The notes: a model not told the origin generated them from the sequence alone. Shown: positions 5,642-12,270, counted from the first letter of the stretch. The stretch: 12,603 bases of DNA from an uncultured Clostridia bacterium (GCA_947588775.1 CANPZQ010000048.1:1-12603), one strand, 5' to 3'. Numbers and translations are program-made.

Positions 5642-6688
5642 TCAAGGCTCCGGGAAATCGTCGGAACCGACAATCCAGTATTCGGCCTTGTCGGCGGCAA
5701 CGTCGATAAAGTCGGCCTGCTGGGTCTTATCTGCGTCGGTGTAGAACAGGGTGTAGAAGTAGTCGGTGGAGGCGGTAACTCCGACGTCCTTGGAAACGTT
5801 TATGGTCTGGGTTTCGTCGTCGAAGTGTACGGTGAGCTCGCAGGTTTCGCCGCTCGTCATTCTGGACATGGTGTCAAGGTTGAGGGCGCGGTCCTCGCCG
5901 TAGCTGATATAATATGTGTTATGGGTAAGGCATTCGCCCTCGTCCATTCCGAAGGCAACGTCCGGGACCTCGCCGTTGACGAGCTCATAGCACATGGTTT
6001 CCTTGAAAACGATTCTGCCGAGGTTGTCGACATAGTAGAGGGCTCTCACATAGGTGGGATAGTCGGGGTTGTTGTCTACTGCGAGGGTTATAAAGGTGTA
6101 AACGTCGTCCTGAGGGTCGACCGACTGGAGCTCTTCCATCGCGGCCTCGCCGTAGGCTTCGCTTACAATCGGCTTTACGGCGACGTCAAAGTAGGTGGTG
6201 CAGAATTCCTGATACTCGGAGGCGGGGAAGAGATTAAGCCAGTTTTCGTCGTCCATGCTGTTGTAGAGCGCGCCGGGAACGTCGTTTGTCTTTGAGTAGA
6301 CGGTTTCGGAGGTGCCGTATATTTCATCTATATAGCGGGCCTCGCTGCAAAGATAGCCGTCGGAATTGCGGTAGTATTCGATGTTCTGGGAAGCGGCGGG
6401 GTCGGTGGCGGTTTCAAGATAGTTTACCTCCACGGTAACGGTGCCGTATGCGTCGACAAGTGCCGGCACGTCGTTCATGGTGTTAATATCCTGAAGGGTG
6501 AGCGCGGAAACGTCGATTCCCTCGCCGTTTGCTGCGGGGGCGGCTGCTCCCGCGTCGTCGCCGTTTCCGGCGTTTTCGGGGACATTTCCGCCGGCGGGAT
6601 TTTCGGGGCTGTCCCCGCAGGCGCAAAGACTGAGCGCGAGAGAAAGGCAGAGGACGATTGCCAGAGCCTTCAAAAATTTCATTGTCAT
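5642..6688 (-). CDS. Predicted secreted lipoprotein, family not recognised
   Basis: The 348-residue product starts MTMKFLKALAIVLCLSLAL and reaches a lipobox LCAC with Cys24 as the likely lipidated residue (Cys22 is an alternative). Residues 25-60 are a Gly/Pro/Asn/Ala-rich tether. The mature part is acidic and rich in Tyr, Asp and Glu, with recurrent YF, YY and TTYFDV segments that suggest beta strands; no enzyme motif or solute-binding signature is visible. The start at 6688 was preferred to an in-frame ATG 18 nt upstream because AAAGAGG lies 8 nt before it, whereas the upstream ATG has no clear site. It should be anchored on the outer face of the membrane. It has its own promoter (6790-6817) and terminator and is transcribed away from alaS. 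It could be a ligand sensor or adhesion-type lipoprotein; I cannot tell. Confidence 0.8.
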   Translation of the reverse strand: MTMKFLKALAIVLCLSLALSLCACGDSPENPAGGNVPENAGNGDDAGAAAPAANGEGIDVSALTLQDINTMNDVPALVDAYGTVTVEVNYLETATDPAASQNIEYYRNSDGYLCSEARYIDEIYGTSETVYSKTNDVPGALYNSMDDENWLNLFPASEYQEFCTTYFDVAVKPIVSEAYGEAAMEELQSVDPQDDVYTFITLAVDNNPDYPTYVRALYYVDNLGRIVFKETMCYELVNGEVPDVAFGMDEGECLTHNTYYISYGEDRALNLDTMSRMTSGETCELTVHFDDETQTINVSKDVGVTASTDYFYTLFYTDADKTQQADFIDVAADKAEYWIVGSDDFPEP

Positions 6689-6789
6689 AATAATTACCTC
6701 TTTCATGAATTTTGACCGGAGCGTCCCGCCCCGGAAGCAGTACCCTGCCCGCGCCCGGAATTTCGGCGGCGGACATAACTGACGATAAT

Positions 6790-6817
6790 ATTATAACATA
6801 TTTTTTCGTGAATGGAA
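6790..6817 (-). promoter_or_regulatory. Promoter of the lipoprotein gene
   Basis: On the minus strand, TATAAT (6795-6790) is preceded by TGT, an extended -10, with a weak -35 TTCCAT (6817-6812) 16 bp upstream. The leader to the start at 6688 is about 95 nt and GC-rich, with no riboswitch I recognise. Confidence 0.65.
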
Positions 6818-6887
6818 TTGTTGTTTACGACAGATTTGTGTCGTTTGCGGCAAAAAGCGGTTAGAGGATAGAGGTGGGGTAGAGAGA

Positions 6888-6977
6888 GGGGGCGCGGGGG
6901 CGGAGCGGGGGAAAGGCGGGAAAGGTGGGTGGGCGGGCGGGTGGGGCCAACCCAACCAGCGGAGCCCCCGCGCCCCC
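6888..6977 (+). repeat. Module B, copy B3
   Basis: Arms GGGGGCGCGGGGGC (6888-6901) and GCCCCCGCGCCCCC (6964-6977). The A:T pair of the other B copies is G:C here on both sides. Five G runs with one-base loops lie at 6927-6946. Confidence 0.85.
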
Positions 6978-7036
6978 GTTCGCGACGAATCCCACCCCCG
7001 GAGCCGCAGGCGGAGCGGGGTGGGTGAGGAACGAAC
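6978..7036 (+). repeat. Module C, copy C2
   Basis: GTTCG (6978-6982)/CGAAC (7032-7036) flank CCCACCCCCGGAGCCGCAGG and CGGGGTGGG. Almost identical to 11863-11921. Confidence 0.85.
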
Positions 7037-7160
7037 CCGGTAAGAGGCACAGAGGTCAGAATTCAGAAAACAGAACGTAAGAGCCTCCGTTTTGTCTACC
7101 CAATTAAAATCTGTAATTTGCTTTCTGTCCATCCGTTTTCTGCTTTCTTTCCGACTGTCC

Positions 7161-7376
7161 TCCCCCTCCCCTCGGGGGGAGGGGGACAAACCGACTTTGG
7201 CGGCGCAGAAACTCTGCAGGGGGAGAGGGGTACTTAAAATAGCACGAGCAAAGCGAGTACCTTATGGCAAACTACGACGCAGCACAAAATCCCATATCGT
7301 CGCAGTTTCCCGCCCCCGCCTGAACCGAATCCCACCCCCGGAGCCTCAGGCGGAGCGGGGTGGGTGAGGCTCAGGC
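7161..7376 (+). repeat. Module D with D-tail, copy 2
   Basis: Begins with an 11-bp hairpin TCCCCCTCCCC (7161-7171)/GGGGAGGGGGA (7176-7186). A second hairpin GGTAC (7229-7233)/GTACC (7257-7261) encloses TTAAAATAGCACGAGC. It ends with the D-tail hairpin GCCTGAACC (7318-7326)/GGCTCAGGC (7368-7376). Confidence 0.8.
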
Positions 7377-7471
7377 CTATTTTGCCGGTTTATCAGGCTC
7401 ACTTCGTTTTCGATATACCCAACCCTCGTTTTTTGGCGCGCACGCCGCTGAAGCTTTCCGCGCAACCGCCC

Positions 7472-7554
7472 GTCGCGGCGGAGAAAGCTCCTGCGTCGGT
7501 TCCCCCCCCCCCCCCCCGCACCTTCGCGCAAATTCCCCCGCTTTCTCCGCCGCG
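7472..7554 (+). repeat. Module A, copy A6, with homopolymer core
   Basis: Arm GTCGCGGCGGAGAAAGC (7472-7488) against GCTTTCTCCGCCGCG (7540-7554). The usual CCCACCCGCCCGCCCC core is replaced by an unbroken run of 16 C (7502-7517), which may be slippage, miscalled sequence or a real variant. Confidence 0.8.
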
Positions 7555-7591
7555 CCTACCCAAACTCCTCCCGAACCCCCCATTTTCCCTC

Positions 7592-7620
7592 TTGACAAAT
7601 CCCCCAAACCCTTATATAAT
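7592..7620 (+). promoter_or_regulatory. Consensus sigma-A promoter of alaS
   Basis: TTGACA (7592-7597), a spacer of exactly 17 bp, and TATAAT (7615-7620), a perfect match to the housekeeping consensus. Transcription should begin near 7627, at the 5' end of the T-box leader. Confidence 0.92.
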
Positions 7621-7626
7621 CATAAG

Positions 7627-7847
7627 GTAAAAGGCTGTGACGGGAATGACCGCACTGCTTTCCTCAAAGAGAACGCGCGGGCGGTGCGAGCGCGCAGGAA
7701 AGTATGCGGGTGCTACCCCCGAGCCCCGCGGAAAACCGCGGCGTATTTCCGCGTTAAGGGCTAAGAGGCGGATTTTCCGCGAATATGGGTGGTACAGCGA
7801 TTTATCTCGCCCCATAGCAGACGCATGGGACGGGTGTTTTTATTTTT
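7627..7847 (+). promoter_or_regulatory. T-box leader, alanine specific
   Basis: A tRNA-sensing leader. Stem I pairs CGGG (7641-7644) with CCCG (7718-7721), CCGCA (7650-7654) with TGCGG (7705-7709) and CTTTCCT (7658-7664) with AGGAAAG (7696-7702). The internal loop between the first two helices has GTGCTA on its 3' side, offering GCT (7712-7714), an alanine codon followed by A, as the specifier. A hairpin CCGCGG-AAAA-CCGCGG (7726-7741) follows. The T-box sequence GGGTGGTACAGCG spans 7787-7799; its TGGT (7790-7793) can pair with the ACCA end of tRNA-Ala. The antiterminator is ATGGG (7785-7789)/CCCAT (7811-7815) plus GCGA/TCGC (7797-7800/7807-7810). Uncharged tRNA-Ala should favour it and allow alaS transcription. 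Confidence 0.93.
7809..7847 (+). terminator. T-box regulated terminator
   Basis: CCCAT (7811-7815) can instead pair with ATGGG (7825-7829), extended by CG/CG across one mismatch, followed by GTGTTTTTATTTTT (7835-7847). The same CCCAT is used by the antiterminator, so the two structures exclude each other. Confidence 0.88.
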
Positions 7848-7871
7848 CAAAAATGGAAAGGATTGATTTTA

Positions 7872-10520
7872 TTGAAACAGATGGGTTTGAACGAGCTGCG
7901 CGAAAGCTTTCTCACCTTCTTTGAATCAAAGGGCTGCTTAAGACATAAGAGCTACCCGCTGGTTCCTCAGAACGACAAGAGCGCGCTCCTCACGATTGCG
8001 GGAATGGCACCCCTTAAGCCCTATTTCACCGGGCAGGAGGTTCCCCCGAGGACGAGAATGACGACCTGCCAGAAGTGCATCCGCACCAACGACATTGAGA
8101 ACGTCGGAAAGACCGCCCGCCACGGCACCTTCTTCGAGATGCTCGGCAACTTCTCCTTCGGCGATTATTTCAAGAAGGAAGCTATTCCGTGGGCATGGGA
8201 ATTTTTCACCAAGGTCCTTGAAATTCCCGAGGAAAAGCTCTACGTCACCGTCTATGAGGACGACGACGAGGCGGAAAAAATCTGGCATGAGGACGTCGGC
8301 CTTCCGATGGAGAAAATCTTCCGCTTCGGTAAGGAGGATAACTTCTGGGAGGCCGGAATCGACGGCCCCTGCGGCCCCTGCTCCGAGATTTACTACGACA
8401 GAGGCCCCGAATACGGCTGCGGAAAGCCGGACTGCGCCGTCGGCTGCGACTGCGACCGCTATATGGAAGTCTGGAACCTCGTTTTCACTCAGTTTGAACG
8501 CCATGAGGACGGCACCTATACCGAATTGAAGCAAAAGAACATCGACACCGGAATGGGACTTGAACGCCTCGCGACGGTTATGCAGGGGGTCGATTCGATT
8601 TTCGACGTCGACACCGTAAAGGCGATTCGCGACCATGTCTGCCGGATTGCCGGCTGCGAGTACGGCGCGGAGCATAAAAAGGACGTTTCGATTCGCGTCA
8701 TCACCGACCATATCCGCGCGGTCACTTTCCTCGCCTCCGACGGCGTTCTGCCGTCAAACGAGGGCAGGGGATACGTTATGCGCAGGCTTCTTCGCCGCGC
8801 CGTCCGCCACGGAAAGCTCCTCGGAATCGAGGGAATGTTCTTAAAAGACCTTGTGAGAACGGTCGCCGACTGCTCGAAGGGGGAATATCCCGAGCTTGAC
8901 GAAAAGTACGACTATATTGTAAAGCTTCTGACGAACGAGGAAAAGAATTTCAACGAAACAATCGACCGCGGCCTCGCTATTTTAGAGGGATATATCGCCG
9001 AAATGGCGGAGGCGGGCGAAAAGGTTCTCGACGGGAAAAAGGCGTTCTTCCTCTCCGATACCTACGGCTTCCCGATTGACCTGACGCGCGAGCTTTTGGA
9101 GGAGCGCGGCTTCGGCTGCGACGAGGAGGGCTACGAGGCCGCCCTTAAGGTTCAGAAGGAAACCGCGAGGGCCGCGCGCGGCGGCTCAAAATACATGGGC
9201 GCGGACGAAACGGTGTTCCACCGGATTGACCGCGAATATTCGACGGAATTTGTCGGCTACGAAACCCTCGAGGCGGAGGCGGTTATCGACTTTATCGCAA
9301 CGGAGGACGAGCTGATTGAGGCAGCCGGAGCGGGGGACGAGGTATATATCGTCGCGAAGAAAACCCCGTTTTACGCCGAGAGCGGCGGCCAGGCCGGCGA
9401 CCGCGGCGAAATCATAACGAAAACCGGCCGCTGCGAGGTTATAGACACCCAAAAAGCAGTCGCCGGGAAAATCGCCCATAAGGTAAGGGTCGTCGAGGGC
9501 GCAATCGAGGTCGGCCAGACCGCGAAATTTGCCGTCGACCGCGAATCACGCCTTGCGACGATGAGAAACCACTCCTGCGCGCACCTTCTTCAGGCGGCTC
9601 TTCGCGCCGTTTTGGGCGACCATGTCCATCAGGCGGGACAGCTTGTCGACAGCGAACGCCTAAGATTTGACTTCTCGCACTTCAGCGCGATGACGCTCGA
9701 CGAAATCCAGCGGGTAGAGATGCTTGTGAACAGGTATATTCTGGAGGCTCTGGACATCACCACGCAGGTGCTGCCGATTGCAGAGGCGCAGAAGCTCGGC
9801 GCGATGGCACTCTTCGGGGAGAAGTACGGCGAATTTGTCCGGGTTGTTAAGATGGGCGACGCGTCGCTTGAGTTCTGCGGCGGCACGCACATGGACAACA
9901 CCTCGAAAATCGGCCTGTTTAAAATAGTATCGGAAAGCTCCGTTGCGGCGGGCGTAAGAAGAATCGAGGCCGTAACCGGAAGAGGCGTTTTAGAGGCGAT
10001 GAGCAGGCAAATCGGCACCCTCAACGAGGCTTCGGGGCTTTTGAAGCTCACAAACCAGAACGAGCTTGTCGGAAGGCTCCGCGGGCTTTTGGAGGAAATA
10101 AGAACGCTTGAGCACGAAAAGACCGAGCTTTCCGCGACGATTGCGGAGATGCGTTCAAAGGCACTTTTGGACCACACCATCGACGTTGGCGGCGGGGTAA
10201 AGCTCATCACCGCGATGTTTAACCCGATGAAGCCGGACGAAATCAGGCTTATGGCCGAGAAAATCCGCGACAAGGTTCCGGAAATCGTCTGCGTAATCGC
10301 GGGAATAAACGGCAAGGTCGGGAATATCGCCGTAACCGCCGGAAGCGAGGCCGTTAAGCGCGGCGTACACGCCGGAAAGGCTGTAGGAAAAATCGCCGCC
10401 GTCGCCGGGGGCAGAGGCGGAGGCCGTCCCGACAGCGCGATGGCGGGAGTAGGGGATATATTCAAGGTCGACGAGGCACTTGCGGCGGCCGAGGGGATTG
10501 TGGGGGAGTTTATTAAGTAG
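7872..10520 (+). CDS. alaS: Alanyl-tRNA synthetase
   Basis: Charges tRNA-Ala with alanine in the cytoplasm. The 882-residue length is normal. The class II catalytic domain begins at once (ELRESFLTFFESKG, LVPQNDKS) with motif 2 near 71-101 (RTNDIENVGKTARHGTFFEM). A Cys-rich insert, GCGKPDCAVGCDCDR, is common in clostridial AlaRS and may bind metal. The editing domain has the zinc ligands HSCAH (His567, His571) and CGGTH (Cys669, His673), so clearance of mischarged Ser and Gly should be intact. The C-Ala domain carries GGRGGGRPDSAMAG near 846-859. The start is taken as TTG 7872: GGAAAGGA (7855-7862) is 9 nt upstream, the ATG at 7881 is 18 nt away, and TTG at 7863 abuts the site. The resulting N-terminus MKQMGLNELR matches the family. 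Regulated by the preceding T-box. Confidence 0.97.
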   Translation: MKQMGLNELRESFLTFFESKGCLRHKSYPLVPQNDKSALLTIAGMAPLKPYFTGQEVPPRTRMTTCQKCIRTNDIENVGKTARHGTFFEMLGNFSFGDYFKKEAIPWAWEFFTKVLEIPEEKLYVTVYEDDDEAEKIWHEDVGLPMEKIFRFGKEDNFWEAGIDGPCGPCSEIYYDRGPEYGCGKPDCAVGCDCDRYMEVWNLVFTQFERHEDGTYTELKQKNIDTGMGLERLATVMQGVDSIFDVDTVKAIRDHVCRIAGCEYGAEHKKDVSIRVITDHIRAVTFLASDGVLPSNEGRGYVMRRLLRRAVRHGKLLGIEGMFLKDLVRTVADCSKGEYPELDEKYDYIVKLLTNEEKNFNETIDRGLAILEGYIAEMAEAGEKVLDGKKAFFLSDTYGFPIDLTRELLEERGFGCDEEGYEAALKVQKETARAARGGSKYMGADETVFHRIDREYSTEFVGYETLEAEAVIDFIATEDELIEAAGAGDEVYIVAKKTPFYAESGGQAGDRGEIITKTGRCEVIDTQKAVAGKIAHKVRVVEGAIEVGQTAKFAVDRESRLATMRNHSCAHLLQAALRAVLGDHVHQAGQLVDSERLRFDFSHFSAMTLDEIQRVEMLVNRYILEALDITTQVLPIAEAQKLGAMALFGEKYGEFVRVVKMGDASLEFCGGTHMDNTSKIGLFKIVSESSVAAGVRRIEAVTGRGVLEAMSRQIGTLNEASGLLKLTNQNELVGRLRGLLEEIRTLEHEKTELSATIAEMRSKALLDHTIDVGGGVKLITAMFNPMKPDEIRLMAEKIRDKVPEIVCVIAGINGKVGNIAVTAGSEAVKRGVHAGKAVGKIAAVAGGRGGGRPDSAMAGVGDIFKVDEALAAAEGIVGEFIK

Positions 10521-10537
10521 GTTGGCGGGGATAGGGG

Positions 10538-10643
10538 GCGCGCCGAAGGCGCGCGGGCGGACGCGCAAGCGGACGCTGCGCCGCGAAGCGGCGCAAGGGG
10601 GTGCAGGGGGCGGAGCCCCCTGCGGCTCCCGCGGAGCGGGAGC
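10538..10643 (+). repeat. Array of four GC-rich hairpins with GAA/GGA triloops
   Basis: Four perfect stems in 106 bp, each closed over a GNA triloop: GCGCGCC-GAA-GGCGCGC (10538-10554), TGCGCCGC-GAA-GCGGCGCA (10577-10595), a 9-bp stem GCAGGGGGC over GGA (10603-10623) and GCTCCCGC-GGA-GCGGGAGC (10625-10643). The stems differ in sequence. No T run follows (AACAAAAAGG instead), so this is not a normal intrinsic terminator. It lies in the 218-bp gap between alaS and the HIT gene and is unrelated to modules A-D. It could be an RNA processing or stability element, or a mobile palindrome. Confidence 0.85.
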
Positions 10644-10738
10644 AACAAAAAGGCCCCTCAGCAGAAAGGACGGCGAACCCCAAAACCGTATGCCTGCGCC
10701 GCGCCCATCAAAAAATCACACCCAAGGAGGTACAAAAA

Positions 10739-11083
10739 ATGTCAGACTGCCTGTTTTGCAAAATAGTCGCCGGGGAGATTCCCTCGAAAAAGGTTTATGA
10801 GGACGAATACTGCTACGCGTTCGAGGACATTGCGCCCGTCGCGCCGGTTCATATTCTCTTTGTCCCGAAGGAGCATATCTCCTCCGCCGGGGATATTACC
10901 CCCGAAAATTCCGCCGTCGTCGGAAAAATCTATGAAGCTGTCGCAAAGGTTGCAAAGGAAAAGAAGCTCGACGGCGGCTGGCGGGTCGTATCGAACTGCG
11001 GCCCCGACGCGGGCCAGACCGTTTTCCACCTGCACTTCCACCTCATCGGCGGAAGGCCGCTTGGCGTTATGGTAAGCGAATAA
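10739..11083 (+). CDS. HIT-family (histidine triad) nucleotide-binding protein, HinT-like
   Basis: The 114-residue protein has the complete HIT layout: an N-terminal CLFCKIVAGEIPSKK (4-18), the KVYEDEYCYAFEDI strand, PVHILFVPKEHI and the active-site triad His97-x-His99-x-His101 in VFHLHFHLIGG. Family members hydrolyse nucleoside phosphoramidates and acyl-AMP adducts. HinT-type enzymes are known to act on aminoacyl-adenylates, which makes the alaS neighbour suggestive but not proof of a link. Cys4 and Cys7 resemble the zinc-ligand pair of some HIT proteins. Length is normal for the family. ATG 10739 has a full AAGGAGG (10724-10730) 8 nt upstream; the upstream in-frame extension runs through the hairpin array and is not credible. 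No terminator separates it from alaS unless the hairpin array acts as one, so read-through is possible. Confidence 0.93.
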   Translation: MSDCLFCKIVAGEIPSKKVYEDEYCYAFEDIAPVAPVHILFVPKEHISSAGDITPENSAVVGKIYEAVAKVAKEKKLDGGWRVVSNCGPDAGQTVFHLHFHLIGGRPLGVMVSE

Positions 11084-11145
11084 TTGCCGCAAATCCTATA
11101 CAAATTGAAATATTATCTCAAAATTATACCGGAAGGAGTTATACT

Positions 11146-11691
11146 ATGTCGGAATTTTACACTCTTCACGTCGCCGGGCTCGAGAGGCAGCTGCCGATTT
11201 GCGAGGTAAACGAGCACCTAGACATCGCCGGGTTCGTGATGTTTTCGGACGTTGAAATCACCGTCGCCTGCGCGGCGGAGCTTCTAAAAAAGGTACCGGA
11301 ATTTGACGTTATCGTCACCGCCGAATCGAAGGGAATCCCGCTCGCCTACGAAATGGCGAGGCAGGCCGCCGGCGGAATGAAATATATCGTCGCGAGGAAG
11401 ATGCCGAAGCTATACATGCGCGACCCGATAAGCGTCGACGTGCGTTCAATCACGACCGCCGCCGACCAGAAGCTTTGGCTCGACCGCAACGAGGCGGACT
11501 TTATCAGCGGGAAGCGCGTTCTCGTCGTCGACGACGTAATTTCCACGGGCGAATCTCTCGAAGCCCTGCGCAAGCTTATTGATTTTGCCGGCGGAAGAAT
11601 CGTCGGCCAGGCCGCCGTTCTTGCCGAGGGCGATGCCGCGAAGCGCGACGACATAATTTACCTCGAGGAGCTGCCGCTGTTCTTTAAGTGA
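11146..11691 (+). CDS. Phosphoribosyltransferase, adenine-phosphoribosyltransferase-like
   Basis: A type I PRTase of 181 residues, presumed cytoplasmic purine salvage (base plus PRPP giving nucleotide and pyrophosphate). The PRPP-binding signature is VLVVDDVISTGES (about 125-137, Asp129-Asp130), followed by the expected LRKLIDFAGGRIVGQAAVLAEG. The VIVTAESKGIPLAYEMA segment (56-71) corresponds to the pyrophosphate-loop region of Apt. The insert KLYMRDPISVDVRSITTAADQKLWL (about 88-112) is where the flexible catalytic loop falls, and differs from E. coli Apt, so the base could be adenine, xanthine or something else. ATG 11146 has AAGGAG (11133-11138) 7 nt upstream. The gene lies 62 bp after the HIT gene; I see no strong promoter in the gap, so joint transcription is likely. 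Confidence 0.9.
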   Translation: MSEFYTLHVAGLERQLPICEVNEHLDIAGFVMFSDVEITVACAAELLKKVPEFDVIVTAESKGIPLAYEMARQAAGGMKYIVARKMPKLYMRDPISVDVRSITTAADQKLWLDRNEADFISGKRVLVVDDVISTGESLEALRKLIDFAGGRIVGQAAVLAEGDAAKRDDIIYLEELPLFFK

Positions 11692-11711
11692 CGGCGGGCC
11701 ATTGAGGACGA

Positions 11712-11743
11712 AAACGACCCCGGGGGAAAGGGGTCGTTTTTTT
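11712..11743 (+). terminator. Strong intrinsic terminator after the phosphoribosyltransferase gene
   Basis: AAACGACCCC (11712-11721) pairs with GGGGTCGTTT (11730-11739) over GGGGGAAA, continuing into an unbroken T run (11737-11743). It ends the alaS-HIT-PRTase transcription direction. Confidence 0.95.
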
Positions 11744-11773
11744 GTGGGGGATTGCGGAGGCGTGGGGGAGGGA

Positions 11774-11862
11774 GGGGGCGTGGGGACGGAGCGGGGGGAA
11801 GGCGGGAAACTATGGGGGCGGGCGGGTGGGGCCAACCCAACCAGCGCAGTCCCCGCGCCCCC
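11774..11862 (+). repeat. Module B, copy B4
   Basis: Arms GGGGGCGTGGGGAC (11774-11787) and GTCCCCGCGCCCCC (11849-11862); the one difference leaves a T opposite a G, compatible with wobble in RNA. G-quadruplex core at 11814-11831. Confidence 0.85.
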
Positions 11863-11921
11863 GTTCGCGACGAATCCCACCCCCGGAGCCGCAGGCGGAG
11901 CGGGGTGGGTGAGGAACGAAC
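11863..11921 (+). repeat. Module C, copy C3
   Basis: GTTCG (11863-11867)/CGAAC (11917-11921) around the same C-rich/G-rich core as C2, with which it is almost identical. Confidence 0.85.
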
Positions 11922-12045
11922 TCGGTAAGACCCGCAGAACTTAGAAATCAGAAAACAGAAGGAAAGAGCCGCAGTTTTGTCTGTTCAACCAAAATCTGAC
12001 GGCTGATTTCTGTCCATCCGTTTTCTGCTTTCTTTCCGACTGCCC

Positions 12046-12270
12046 TCCCCCTCCCCTTGGGGGGAGGGGGACAAACCGACTTTGGCGGCGCAGAAGCTTC
12101 GCAGGGGGAGAGGGGTACTTAAAATAGCACGAGCGCAGCGAGTACCTTATGGCAAACTACAGCATAGCACCAGATTTCGTTTCGTCGCAGGTTTCCCCTC
12201 TCCGCCTGAACCGAATCCCGCCCCCGAGGCCGCAGGCCGAGCGGGGGTGGGTGAGGTTCAGGCTTTTTTT
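12046..12270 (+). repeat. Module D with D-tail, copy 3, ending in a T run
   Basis: Same 11-bp hairpin as copy 2 (12046-12056/12061-12071; loop TTGG instead of TCGG) and the GGTAC/GTACC hairpin (12114-12118/12142-12146). The D-tail arms GCCTGAACC (12204-12212)/GGTTCAGGC (12255-12263) are perfectly paired, with an enlarged inner GGCC-GCA-GGCC. Seven T (12264-12270) follow immediately, so this copy looks like an intrinsic terminator. Confidence 0.8.

Larger units (their letters stand above)
6888..7554 (+). repeat. Composite repeat element, copy I (B-C-E-D-A)
   Basis: A block of about 667 bp collinear with 11774-12444. Order: B3 (6888-6977), C (6978-7036), CAGAA-rich linker E (7039-7156), D with D-tail (7161-7376), a 95-bp linker with TTTTGCCGGT, and A6 (7472-7554). 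No credible gene lies inside: the short open frames are interrupted or shifted between the two copies. No target-site duplication is obvious. It lies between the lipoprotein promoter (minus) and the alaS promoter (plus), ending 37 bp before the alaS -35 box. Confidence 0.85.

Noticed and set aside
5825..6295. Plus-strand open frame opposite the lipoprotein gene
   Set aside because: Antisense shadow. The minus-strand gene has signal peptide, lipobox, promoter and terminator.
6888..7554. Insertion sequence with a transposase
   Set aside because: No open frame is conserved between the two copies, no transposase motif is seen and no target-site duplication is obvious. A non-autonomous element remains possible.
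7360..7764. Open frame across module A6 into the alaS leader
   Set aside because: It reads through a 16-C run, the alaS promoter and T-box stem I. The equivalent frame in copy II is shifted and interrupted, so there is no coding conservation.
10538..10643. Intrinsic terminator of alaS
   Set aside because: The stems are strong, but the sequence after the last one is AACAAAAAGG with no T run on the plus strand.
9629..10648. Long open frame on the minus strand opposite alaS
   Set aside because: A shadow of the GC-rich alaS codons; Ser/Pro/Ala-rich translation, no family and no ribosome binding site. The sense gene is certain.
11084..11145. Promoter for the phosphoribosyltransferase gene
   Set aside because: The gap is AT-rich with TTGAAA and TATTAT-like words, but no pair has acceptable spacing.
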